Origin: Pseudoxanthomonas composti
Lineage (GTDB): Bacteria; Pseudomonadota; Gammaproteobacteria; Xanthomonadales; Xanthomonadaceae
Assembly: GCF_004122095.1 (NCBI RefSeq)
Contig: NZ_SAWZ01000003.1
Coordinates: 62,001-126,000, forward strand
Reading direction: 5' to 3'
DNA: 64,000 bases
Below, piece after piece: positions 17,939-25,778 of the stretch. The notes under the pieces are model-generated. The model searched no databases. It was not told the origin of the DNA and saw only the letters and a list, made by a program, of their open reading frames with translations. The position numbers were made by a program, and so were the translations under genes. Position 1 is the first letter of the stretch. Every line of letters starts with the position of its first letter.

Positions 17939-18865
17939 ATGCAAGAGCCGTCGTTGTCCTTCGATCGCATCGTCCTGTTGCAGACCTTCGTGCGCATCGT
18001 CGAGGCCGGCAGCCTGTCGGCCGCCGCCGTCGGGCTCGGCACCAGCCAGCCCACCGTCAGCCGCCGGCTCAAGGCCTTGGAGGCGTTGTTCGGCCTGCGC
18101 CTGCTGCGCCGCTCCACCCATGCCATGACCCTGACCGAGGACGGCCGGCGCTGCTACGAACAGGCCACCGACCTGCTGGCGCGCTGGCAGCAGATGGAGG
18201 CCGGCCTGCGCGGGGCGGAGGATGAGCCGGAAGGCCTGCTGCGGGTGGTGGTGCCGCATGCCTTTGGCCAGTCGCAGCTGTTGGAACCGCTGCTGGAATA
18301 CCTGCAGGCCTACCCGCGCGTGTCGGTGGAGTGGCTGCTGCACGACCGCAGCCCGGATTTCATCGCCGAGGGCATCGACTGCGCCATCCGCGTCGGCACA
18401 CTGGAGGACGACGGCGTGGTGGCCACCCAGATCGGCCAGGTGCCGCGCATCGTGGTGGCCGCGCCGGCCCTGCTGGAGGGGCGGCCGCTGCCGCAGTCGC
18501 CTGAGGCGCTGGCCGAGTTGCCATGGCTGGCGATCAAGACCTTCTACCGCGACGAGGTGGTGCTGCATCACACCGGCGATGGCCGGCCGGTGCGCTTTGC
18601 GATCCGCCCGCGCCTGAGCACCGACAGCCTGTATCCGCTGCGCGAGGCGGCGCTGTCCGGCCTGGGCGCGGCGCTGGTCTCGGCCTGGGTGGTACGTGAG
18701 GACATCGCACAGGGGCGGCTGCTGCATCTGCTGCCGGCCTGGCGGCCCACGCCGCTGCCGGCCTTCGTGGTCTACCCGCATGCGCGCTACCAGCCGGCCA
18801 AGCTGCGCCGCTTCATCGAGCTGATGCGCGCGTCCAACGCGATGTTCCAGCTGCCGGAGCCGTAA
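17939..18865 (+). CDS. LysR family transcriptional regulator
   Basis: The 308-residue protein has the LysR N-terminal winged HTH (LLQTFVRIVEAGSLSAAAVG, then TSQPTVSRRLKALEALFGLR) and a periplasmic-binding-like effector domain typical of the subfamily (IDCAIRVGTLEDDGVVATQI). It most likely regulates the divergent MFS gene and itself through the 95-bp intergenic region. The ATG at 17939 (MQEPSLSFDRI) was chosen because the HTH then starts near residue 10, as usual. Ligand unknown. Confidence 0.9.
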   Translation: MQEPSLSFDRIVLLQTFVRIVEAGSLSAAAVGLGTSQPTVSRRLKALEALFGLRLLRRSTHAMTLTEDGRRCYEQATDLLARWQQMEAGLRGAEDEPEGLLRVVVPHAFGQSQLLEPLLEYLQAYPRVSVEWLLHDRSPDFIAEGIDCAIRVGTLEDDGVVATQIGQVPRIVVAAPALLEGRPLPQSPEALAELPWLAIKTFYRDEVVLHHTGDGRPVRFAIRPRLSTDSLYPLREAALSGLGAALVSAWVVREDIAQGRLLHLLPAWRPTPLPAFVVYPHARYQPAKLRRFIELMRASNAMFQLPEP

Positions 18866-18875
18866 GCCCGGCGCC

Positions 18876-20090
18876 TCAGGCGTGGCGGCGGCTGGGCAGG
18901 AAGGCGGCCACGATCCCCAGCAGAGGCAGGAAGGAAATCATCTGGTACACGCGGAAGATGCCGGTGTGGTCGGCCATCACGCCCAGCACCGCCGCGCCCA
19001 GCCCGCCCATGCCGAAGGCGAACCCGAAGAACAGGCCCGACACCGTGCCGATGCGGTTGGGCATCAGCTCCTGCGCGTAGACCAGGATGGCCGAGAACGC
19101 CGAGGACAGCACGAAGCCGATGAGCATGGTCAGCACCGTGGTCCAGCCCAGGTCGGCGTAGGGCAGCACCAGCGCGAACGGTGCCACGCCCAGGATCGAA
19201 GCCCAGATCACCGGCTTGCGGCCGATGCGGTCGCCGACCGGTCCACCGATCAGCGTGCCGGCCGCCGAGGCCAGCAGGAAACCGAACAGATGCAGCTGCG
19301 CGCTCTGCACCGAGACCTGGAACTTCTGGATCAGATAGAACGTGTAGTAGCTGCTCAGGCCGGCGATGTAGAAGTACTTGCTGAAGATCAGCACCAGCAG
19401 GATCGCGATCACCCAGGCCACGGTCCGCGGCGGCAAAGCTGCGGCCTGGCGGTGCGTGGTGGCCGGCTTGGTGGCGGCGCTTGCTGTCAGATGCTGCTGG
19501 TACCAGCGGCCGACGTAGCTCAGCAAGCCGATGCCCAGCAGCGCCGCGCCGGCGAACCAGGCCACGCTGGTGCGGCCGTTGGGCACGATGACCGCCGCGG
19601 CGATCAGCGGCCCGATCGCCGTGCCGGTGTTGCCACCGACCTGGAACACCGACTGCGACAATCCATGACGGCCACCGGAGGCCAGCCGCGCGATGCGCGA
19701 GGATTCGGGATGGAAGATCGCCGAACCGATGCCGACCAGCATCGCCGCGCACAGCACCATGGCGAAGTTGGGCGCATAGGCCAGCAACAGCAACCCGCAC
19801 AGTGTGGAGCCCATGCCGAACGGCAGTGAATAGGGCGCGGGCCTGCGATCGGTGCGCAGGCCGATCAAGGGCTGGAACAGCGAGGCGGTCAGCTGATAGG
19901 TCAGGGTGATCAGGCCGACCTGGGCGAAGCTGAGCTGGAACTGGCCTTTCAGGATCGGATACAGCGCCAGGATCAGCGACTGCATCATGTCGTTGACCAG
20001 GTGGGAGCCGGTGATGGCGGCCAGGATGCCGACCGCGACGGGGCGGCGGGTGGTGGCGGCAGCCTGGGAGGAGAGCGTGGCGGTGGACAT
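18876..20090 (-). CDS. MFS transporter, fosmidomycin-resistance (Fsr) type
   Basis: The 404-residue protein reads as a close relative of Fsr: ITGSHLVNDMMQSL at the start of helix 1, IFHPESSRIARLASGGRHGL and QVGGNTGTAIGPL after helix 4, and a second half with GPVGDRIGRKPVIW. Fsr proteins export fosmidomycin and related compounds; the natural substrate is unknown. The ATG at 20090 begins MSTATLSSQ; the frame is open upstream but unlike the family and overlaps the AraC gene. It is divergent from that regulator gene, 84 bp between starts. Confidence 0.88.
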   Translation of the reverse strand: MSTATLSSQAAATTRRPVAVGILAAITGSHLVNDMMQSLILALYPILKGQFQLSFAQVGLITLTYQLTASLFQPLIGLRTDRRPAPYSLPFGMGSTLCGLLLLAYAPNFAMVLCAAMLVGIGSAIFHPESSRIARLASGGRHGLSQSVFQVGGNTGTAIGPLIAAAVIVPNGRTSVAWFAGAALLGIGLLSYVGRWYQQHLTASAATKPATTHRQAAALPPRTVAWVIAILLVLIFSKYFYIAGLSSYYTFYLIQKFQVSVQSAQLHLFGFLLASAAGTLIGGPVGDRIGRKPVIWASILGVAPFALVLPYADLGWTTVLTMLIGFVLSSAFSAILVYAQELMPNRIGTVSGLFFGFAFGMGGLGAAVLGVMADHTGIFRVYQMISFLPLLGIVAAFLPSRRHA

Positions 20091-20174
20091 GATGGGTGCG
20101 GGCCAGGCGCGCGGACTGCGCGGACGCGGCGCATGGTAGGGTGCGCGGCGCCGCCCTTCCTGCGCGATCTGGTC

Positions 20175-20984
20175 ATGGCCTCTTCCAAAAAGGACATTCC
20201 GCGGGCCGACGGCGCCCAGTCCGGGCGAAAGCGACCCGTGGCCGAAGCGCCCGGCACGGCGGTCTATTGCCGCGCCCGCGACTACCCGCGCGATACCCAG
20301 ATCCCCTTGCACCACCATCCCGACCGGCATCAGCTGGTCTACGCCGAGACCGGCGTGCTGGTGGTCACGGCCGGCCATGGCCGCTGGGTCGTGCCCAGCA
20401 CCCGCGCAATCTGGATGCCGGCCGGCATGGGGCACGCCGTCAATTGCATCGGCCAGGTGCGCATGCGCAGCCTGTACATCCTGCCGCAGGCCATCGCCCG
20501 TCCGCCGGCCGAAGCCTCCGCCGTCTCGGTCACGCCGCTGCTGGCCGCCTTGATCCACGATGCGGCCCAGGTGGCGCAGCCCTACGCGCAGGATTCGCGC
20601 GATGGCCGGCTGATGCGGCTGATCCTGGACGAACTGCAGACCCTGCCGGTACTGCCGCTGCACCTGCCCGAGCCGCGCGATGCACGGCTGCGCAGGATCG
20701 GACAGCGCCTGCAATCGCACCCGCACGATGCCTCCACGCTGCAGGACTGGGCGGGGCGTTTGAAGATCGATGTCAAGACCATCCAGCGCCTGTGCGCGCG
20801 CGAACTGGGCATGACCTTCGGCCAGTGGCGCCAGCAGGCGCGGCTGCTGCGCGCGCTGGAACGCCTGGCCGTGGGCGAGAAGGTGATCGACGTGGCGCTG
20901 GCGCTGGGCTATGACAGTCCCAGCGCATTCGCGACGATGTTCAAGCGTCGCTTCGGGCAGACGCCGAGCCAGTTCTTTCGCTGA
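20175..20984 (+). CDS. AraC family transcriptional regulator with cupin sensor
   Basis: The 269-residue protein has an N-terminal cupin-like domain (IPLHHHPDRHQLVYAETGVL) with a His cluster. A C-terminal AraC DNA-binding domain contains two helix-turn-helix units (LQDWAGRLKIDVKTIQRL and VIDVALALGYDSPSAFATMF) and ends RFGQTPSQFFR. The likely target is the divergent Fsr-type transporter gene. The ATG at 20175 is preferred because upstream codons overlap the transporter promoter region and look unlike coding sequence. Confidence 0.9.
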   Translation: MASSKKDIPRADGAQSGRKRPVAEAPGTAVYCRARDYPRDTQIPLHHHPDRHQLVYAETGVLVVTAGHGRWVVPSTRAIWMPAGMGHAVNCIGQVRMRSLYILPQAIARPPAEASAVSVTPLLAALIHDAAQVAQPYAQDSRDGRLMRLILDELQTLPVLPLHLPEPRDARLRRIGQRLQSHPHDASTLQDWAGRLKIDVKTIQRLCARELGMTFGQWRQQARLLRALERLAVGEKVIDVALALGYDSPSAFATMFKRRFGQTPSQFFR

Positions 20985-21081
20985 AGCGTGCGCACGCGTG
21001 CATCAGGATCTCACCGTGGATGACAGCCCCGTCACTTTCGAAGGGCTAGCGTGATGCGCTTTCCAAAGCGGGACGTGTCAC

Positions 21082-21255
21082 ATGATCAAGTGGGCCATCA
21101 TCTTCGCCATCATTGGCGTCATCGCCGGCGTGCTGGGCTTCGGCGGGATCGCAGGCGGTGCCTTCGCCATCGCCAAGTTCCTGTTCTGGGCCTTCATCGC
21201 CATCGCCGTGATCCTGTTCCTGCTGGGCGTGACGGTGTTCAAGAAGGTCACCTAG
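21082..21255 (+). CDS. DUF1328 family small membrane protein
   Basis: A 57-residue protein, too short for many gene callers: MIKWAIIFAIIGVIAGVLGF, then GGIAGGAFAIAKFLFWAF and a second hydrophobic segment ending in VFKKVT. This is the YtjA/DUF1328 pattern of two membrane helices linked by a Gly/Ala-rich turn. Function unknown; homologues are often stress-induced in proteobacteria. A small CGCTT/AAGCG hairpin lies about 10 bases upstream of the start. Confidence 0.85.
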   Translation: MIKWAIIFAIIGVIAGVLGFGGIAGGAFAIAKFLFWAFIAIAVILFLLGVTVFKKVT

Positions 21256-21321
21256 CGCTTCGCCTTGTCTTCCCCCTGCGCAGCAGGGGGAGGCTGCAGG
21301 ACTCACGCCTCCGCACGCCGA

Positions 21322-21782
21322 TCATTCGCCCGGCGGTTGCATGAACTCGATCGTGATGTGATCGGGGCCGGAGACGTAGGCCGCCAGGATCCCCTTGCGT
21401 GGCCCGCCTGGGATGGGCTGGGGGCTGCCTTTGGCTTCCCACCCTGCGCCCTCCACGCGCGCGATGGCGGCGTGGATGTCCTCCACGGTCAAAGCCAGGT
21501 GTGCGGCACCGATCGCACCGGCGCTCTCCGGCGCGGCCCCATGCTGGCGACCCTTGGAATACTCCAGCAGTTCGACCACGAAGCCGTCCGGGGCCTGACG
21601 ATGGCCGCCCGCACCTTCGGATCATCGACACCTGTCACCTGATACAGGAAATCGCCTCCCATCTCCGAGTGCCGTTGCAGCGTGAAACCCAGCGCCTGGG
21701 TCCAGAAGCGGATGGAGTCGTCCAATGAGGGCACGGCAAAGCCCGCGTGATCCACAGCAGTGACAGGCGTGGTCTTGGTCAT
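21322..21782 (-). pseudogene. VOC (glyoxalase-like) protein gene with a frameshift
   Basis: Two frames together give one VOC-fold protein. From 21782 the first frame reads MTKTTPVTAVDHAGFAVPSL through FLYQVTGVDDPKVRAAIV. The continuation QAPDGFVVELLEYSKG, then AAHLALTVEDIHAAIARV and DHITIEFMQPPGE, is in another frame and ends at 21322. The switch lies near 21596-21602, where one base appears to be missing. Both halves retain good codon usage, so this is either a recent mutation or a sequence error. VOC members include lyases, dioxygenases and resistance proteins. The start lies 12 bp after the stop of the S46 peptidase gene, so the two may be co-transcribed. Confidence 0.8.
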
Positions 21783-21793
21783 GGCCGAAAAAT

Positions 21794-23956
21794 TCACCGT
21801 GACGGGCCGGTCGACTGCGCCGGTACGCCCATCTCGCGCAGCAGATCCGGCGCCGGGTAGACCTTGTCCATCAACCAGCGGATGTAGCGCGTGTCGACGT
21901 GGATGGCGCGCTTGTAGCGTGGGTCGTACCACCAGCTGGCGCTCACCGACTCCCAGTTGCTGTCGAAGTTCAGGCCGATCAATTCGCCACGCGCGTTGAG
22001 TACCGGTGAGCCGGAGTTGCCGCCGGTGGTATCCAGGTTGGTGAGGAAGTTCACCGTCTGCGTCTTCAGCGCGGGGTCCTCGGTGCCGGCATAGACGCCC
22101 TTGGCGATGGCCGTCAACAGCGGCTTGGGCGCGTCGAAGGGCTCGACGTTGGTGTTCTTCTCCACAATGCCGGCCACGGTGGTCACTGGCGCATAGCTGA
22201 CCGCATCGCGCGGGTTGAGCGGGGTGACCTGCCCGTAGCTCACGCGCAGCGTGCTGTTGGCATCGGGATAGACCGCGCGGCCTTGCTGCTTGCGCCAGGC
22301 GAACAGCGCACGCATGTAGGCCGGCCGCAGGCGCAGCTGCTCGCCTTCGCGATCCTTACGCGCATCGTCCAGACGGATTTGCGCCGGCACCAGCTTGACC
22401 GCCAGGTCGATCAGGGCATCGGCCGCCAACGGCTTGCCCTCGCGTGCGGCAGCAAAGCGCGCGAGGCGCTCGGCCTCGGTGCCCAGCGTGGTGTTGGCGT
22501 AAAGCGTGTCCAGGGCGGCCTTGAGGCTGTCGGCATCGCGGCCGAAGGCGGCGTCGAATTCCGGCACGCGCTGGTCCTTGGGCAGCTGCTGGTAGCGGCC
22601 CAGCAGCAGGGTCAGCAGCGTCTTCTCGGTGTCCGCATCGAAGCGCCGCTGCACCTGCTTGAGCACACCCTCGATCAGCGCCTGGTCGCGCTGCTGGTAG
22701 CCGGTCTCGCGCTGCGCATCGGGCTTGCGCGATTCCTCGCGCAGGCGTTCGAGCATCAGCGCCGAGCGCATCAGCTGGGTCTGGGTGGCGATCAGCCCCA
22801 GCAGCACGTCGCGATCGCCCATGGCGCTGCCTTCGGCCAGGATCTGCTGCAGCTGCGCGATGCTGCGCGCCTCTGACCCCTTGGTCGCGGCCAACATGGC
22901 GCGTTCGTCCTGCTCGCGCAGGCGCACCGCATCGCTGCGCTGCAGGCCTTCCAGTTCGCCGGCCGCGCGCTTGCGGTTGTTCTTCAGCGAGGCCAGCTGC
23001 GAGGCATAGCGCGTGCGCGACTCGGCGCTGGCCTTGCCGCGCTGCTCGATGGCCTCGATCAGCGTATCCAGCAGCGCCACGCGTTGCGGCAGGGTGTGGC
23101 CGACCTGCGAGGCGAACTCGGCGGCGGTGCGATGGCGGTAGGTGATACCCGGGTAGCCGGCCAGCATCGCGAAGTCGCCGGCCTTGGGACCATCGGTTGC
23201 GATCTTCAGGAAGGCGGGCGCGCGGTAGGGGACGTTATCCGGGCTGTAGTCGGCCGGCTTGCCGTCCTTGCCGACGTAGGCGCGCAGCACGGTGAAGTCG
23301 CCGGAGTGGCGCGGCCACATGAAGTTGTCGATTTCATCGCCGTAGTTGCCGATGGCGCGCGGTGGCGCATAGACCAGGCGGATGTCGCGCAGCTCCAGCT
23401 GCTTGATCAGGTAGAAATCGCTGCCGTAGTACATGTTGGCCACGCTGCAGCGCACGCCGCCTTCGGCCTCGCATTGCGCCACCAGCTGCTTGCTGGCCGT
23501 ATCCACGGCCGCGTAGTAGGCCTTGCCGGTCTTACCCTTTGCGGCCGCCAGCACCTGGTCGGTGACCTTGTCGAAGGCGGTGGTGACCAGCACGCGGAAA
23601 TCCGGGTTGGACGGCAGCTCCTCGCTGCGGCTGTGCGAGACGAAGCCGTCATCGATCAGGTTCGCACCTGGCTTGGTGTTGTACTGGATCACGCCGTAGG
23701 CGACGTGGTGGTTGGTCAGCAGCAACCCGTCGGGCGAGACGAAGGAGCCGGTGGCGCCCCCGATCTTGACCACCGCGCTCAGCGGCGGCCGGGTGACATC
23801 GGCCAGCGCGCGCGGATCGCTGCGAAAGCCGGCCGCCTGCAGTTGCGTGGACAGCTCGGGCAGCTGCGAAGGCATCCACATGCCTTCATCGGCACGGGCG
23901 GACAGGGGCAGGGACAGCGCAAGGCTCATGACGCTCAGGGCAAGGCGGCGGGACAT
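21794..23956 (-). CDS. S46 family dipeptidyl peptidase, predicted DPP11-like
   Basis: The 720-residue protein has a Sec signal peptide (cleavage after SARA, about residue 22) and the S46 fold: chymotrypsin-like strands split by a large helical insertion (about 280-560). The catalytic triad is visible: His84 in TNHHVAYG, Asp220 in WPRHSGDF and Ser648 in TGGNSGSPV. S46 enzymes cleave dipeptides from peptide N-termini in the periplasm. The residue that separates DPP7 (Gly) from DPP11 (Arg or Ser) lies about 18 residues after the catalytic serine; here FDSNWE puts Ser666 there, suggesting DPP11-type preference for acidic P1 residues. The well-studied xanthomonad member is DAP BII of Pseudoxanthomonas. 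Length agrees with the family. Confidence 0.93.
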   Translation of the reverse strand: MSRRLALSVMSLALSLPLSARADEGMWMPSQLPELSTQLQAAGFRSDPRALADVTRPPLSAVVKIGGATGSFVSPDGLLLTNHHVAYGVIQYNTKPGANLIDDGFVSHSRSEELPSNPDFRVLVTTAFDKVTDQVLAAAKGKTGKAYYAAVDTASKQLVAQCEAEGGVRCSVANMYYGSDFYLIKQLELRDIRLVYAPPRAIGNYGDEIDNFMWPRHSGDFTVLRAYVGKDGKPADYSPDNVPYRAPAFLKIATDGPKAGDFAMLAGYPGITYRHRTAAEFASQVGHTLPQRVALLDTLIEAIEQRGKASAESRTRYASQLASLKNNRKRAAGELEGLQRSDAVRLREQDERAMLAATKGSEARSIAQLQQILAEGSAMGDRDVLLGLIATQTQLMRSALMLERLREESRKPDAQRETGYQQRDQALIEGVLKQVQRRFDADTEKTLLTLLLGRYQQLPKDQRVPEFDAAFGRDADSLKAALDTLYANTTLGTEAERLARFAAAREGKPLAADALIDLAVKLVPAQIRLDDARKDREGEQLRLRPAYMRALFAWRKQQGRAVYPDANSTLRVSYGQVTPLNPRDAVSYAPVTTVAGIVEKNTNVEPFDAPKPLLTAIAKGVYAGTEDPALKTQTVNFLTNLDTTGGNSGSPVLNARGELIGLNFDSNWESVSASWWYDPRYKRAIHVDTRYIRWLMDKVYPAPDLLREMGVPAQSTGPSR

Positions 23957-24047
23957 GGGACGACTTCTGGAACCAGCGGAGCCGGCACGGTAGTGGCTGT
24001 TACCGTCGGTGGCAATGTGCGCAGCGGCAAAGCCGCGTGTTCCAGCG

Positions 24048-24596
24048 TCAGGGCGTAGCGTCTGAACGGCCAGTGGCAGGCGTTGCGACCCCCGAACGAC
24101 GGATGACGTAAACGTCGACGGCCTTGCCCTGGCTCACGGTCTGGCCATCCAGCGACATGCCCAGTCGGGTCGCCACCTGGATGGACGACGCGTTGCCGGG
24201 GGCGATCAACGCATGCGCGCGCGGCTCGCCACGCGCGTCGAAGGCCCAGCCCAGCGCGGCCTGGGCGGCTTCGCGTGCGTAGCCGTGTCCCCAGTAGTCC
24301 CGGTACGTGTTCCAGCCGATCTCGATCGCGTGCGTGGACTCGCGAAAGAACGCGCCGACGTTGCCGACCAGCTGTCCATTTTCGCGAAGTTCGACCGACC
24401 ACCAGCCTGCACCATCGATGAGCCACATCCCGGCGTGGGAAGTGAAGCGGCGCCAGGACGTCTCGCGATCGGACACGCCAATGTGCGCTGCGCTGACCGG
24501 ATCGGCCAAGTGCGCGGCGAAGGCGTCGAAGTCGGCGCGGTGGTAGGGGCGCAGGCGTAGGCGTTCGGTCTCCAGCGTCGGCACAGCCTCGGTCAT
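24048..24596 (-). CDS. GNAT family N-acetyltransferase (RimJ/RimL-like)
   Basis: The 182-residue protein opens with the classic ETERLRLRPYHRADFDAFAAHL motif of the RimJ/RimL group. It has the acetyl-CoA-binding segment IGWNTYRDYWGHGYAREAAQ and ends strand 5 with APGNASSIQVATRLGM. These enzymes acetylate protein N-termini or small amines; the substrate is not predictable. The C-terminal tail is short and non-conserved. The gene stands between the S46 peptidase gene and a repeat-filled gap. Confidence 0.88.
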   Translation of the reverse strand: MTEAVPTLETERLRLRPYHRADFDAFAAHLADPVSAAHIGVSDRETSWRRFTSHAGMWLIDGAGWWSVELRENGQLVGNVGAFFRESTHAIEIGWNTYRDYWGHGYAREAAQAALGWAFDARGEPRAHALIAPGNASSIQVATRLGMSLDGQTVSQGKAVDVYVIRRSGVATPATGRSDATP

Positions 24597-24723
24597 CGGG
24601 AATTTCCTCGGGTCAAGTCACGCAGAGCGACTTGCTTGGTCGCCTACGCATCGTCGCGTTAAAGCTCTGGCGCACCGTGATCAGCTGCGCGCGAGCAGAG
24701 GTGGGAAGGCAGGGTGTGGGTGG

Positions 24724-24845
24724 GATGAGGCGAGAACGGGGAAACGAGAACGAGAAACGAGGAACGAGAAACGAGGAACGAGGAACGAGTGAAGGCCCTG
24801 ATAGCTCAACAGAGCCAGACTCGTTTCTCGTTCCTCTCCGCTCGT
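24724..24845. repeat. Heptamer array (RAACGAG type) forming long inverted repeats
   Basis: A run of near-identical 7-mers (GAACGAG, AAACGAG, GGAACGAG) from about 24730 to 24788 is followed, after a 35-base spacer, by the reverse complement (CTCGTTTCTCGTTCCTC). The whole can fold into a long imperfect hairpin. It lies downstream of the minus-strand SHOCT gene and may act as its terminator. A similar array occurs at 36363-36458 and a variant at 43446-43740. Confidence 0.85.
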
Positions 24846-24905
24846 TCCTCAAGACGTTCCTCAAGACGTTCCTCAAGACGTTCCTCAAGACCTTCCTCAA
24901 GACCT
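24846..24905. repeat. Five tandem 12-mers (TCCTCAAGACGT)
   Basis: Five head-to-tail copies of a 12-base unit, three ending ACGT and two ending ACCT, directly next to the heptamer array and 10 bp from the SHOCT gene stop. The unit contains the TTCCTC core of the neighbouring heptamers, so it probably arose from that array by slippage. Confidence 0.9.
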
Positions 24906-24915
24906 TCCTCCCCGC

Positions 24916-25167
24916 TCACAACGACCCCAGGATCGCCGCCCGGCGCTCGGCATACTCGGCGTCGGTGACCACACCGCGCGCGCGCAGAGCGTCCAGGTCG
25001 CGCAGCCGGGCCTCGATGCTTTGCCCGATCGGCGGCGGCGCCGCACCGGTGGCCGCCGGAGGCTTGTTGCTGCGATTGACCAGCACGACGATCAGGAACA
25101 CCGCCACGACGGGGATCGCGATCACCGCAAGCAGGATGATCCAGTGCCAGATGCTGAAGCCGCCCAT
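24916..25167 (-). CDS. Small membrane protein with SHOCT domain
   Basis: The 83-residue protein has one N-terminal membrane helix (IWHWIILLAVIAIPVVAVFL) and, after a Pro/Ala linker, a C-terminal SHOCT motif (IEARLRDLDALRARGVVTDA, then EYAERRAAIL). SHOCT segments are short oligomerisation modules found in many small membrane proteins. Function unknown. The start at 25167 gives MGGFSIWHW, curiously similar to the TatA start elsewhere in this window, but the rest is not TatA. Confidence 0.85.
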   Translation of the reverse strand: MGGFSIWHWIILLAVIAIPVVAVFLIVVLVNRSNKPPAATGAAPPPIGQSIEARLRDLDALRARGVVTDAEYAERRAAILGSL

Positions 25168-25239
25168 GTCCGCGTCCCTGTGGTGTGCCGGCCTCGCCGG
25201 TGGAGGTGTGAGTCTATGCCTTCATGCCAGAGCGCAGGA

Positions 25240-25650
25240 TCAAAGGCCCCGATCCGCATGATCCGCCGGATGATGCACCCCATCGCTGGTCGGCACCTCG
25301 CCCAGCGCCAGCGGGTCGATCCCCTCCAGGCACCCCACGTTGTAGCCGTACTGTTCCGGATTGGATCGGCGCTGATGATGCGTATAGATGCCGCATCGGC
25401 CGCAGAAGTAATGCCTGGCGGTGAAGGTGTTGAACTGATACAGGCGCAGCTGCTCGGCGCCTTCGATGATGCGCAGGCCGGCCAGCGGGACCGACCCGAC
25501 GATGGCGCCACGGCGTCGGCACATCGAGCAGTTGCAGCGGCGTGGATCGACGATGCCGTCAGGTAGATCCAGTTCCAGCACGATTGCACCGCAATGGCAG
25601 GACGCGCGGTGCACCGGCAGCACGGCGATGCCGGCGACAGACTTGATCAT
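25240..25650 (-). CDS. GFA (glutathione-dependent formaldehyde-activating-like) family protein
   Basis: The 136-residue protein carries the zinc-binding cysteine pattern of the GFA fold: CHCGA (18-22), CNCSMC (39-44) and FCGRCGIYTHH (82-92). Members named Gfa catalyse or assist the addition of glutathione to formaldehyde, but most family members are uncharacterised. The ATG at 25650 is preceded by a good Shine-Dalgarno sequence (GGGAGG), which decides against the upstream in-frame start at 25710. Confidence 0.88.
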   Translation of the reverse strand: MIKSVAGIAVLPVHRASCHCGAIVLELDLPDGIVDPRRCNCSMCRRRGAIVGSVPLAGLRIIEGAEQLRLYQFNTFTARHYFCGRCGIYTHHQRRSNPEQYGYNVGCLEGIDPLALGEVPTSDGVHHPADHADRGL

Positions 25651-25778
25651 GGAGCCTCCCGAACGCATGCCGGAAGGCAGCTCGCTGCGTTCCGGCGGGG
25701 CCAGGAGCATGCCACGTCATCTTGCGACGGGCGAACCGCCGTGTGCGCCAGCGGCCTCTTGCCGCTGGCGCGTCGGGC

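Noticed and set aside
24632-25261. Open frames running through the heptamer and 12-mer arrays
   Set aside because: They translate the repeats into low-complexity peptides (RNEE..., FLKTFLKT) and overlap the supported SHOCT gene on the other strand.
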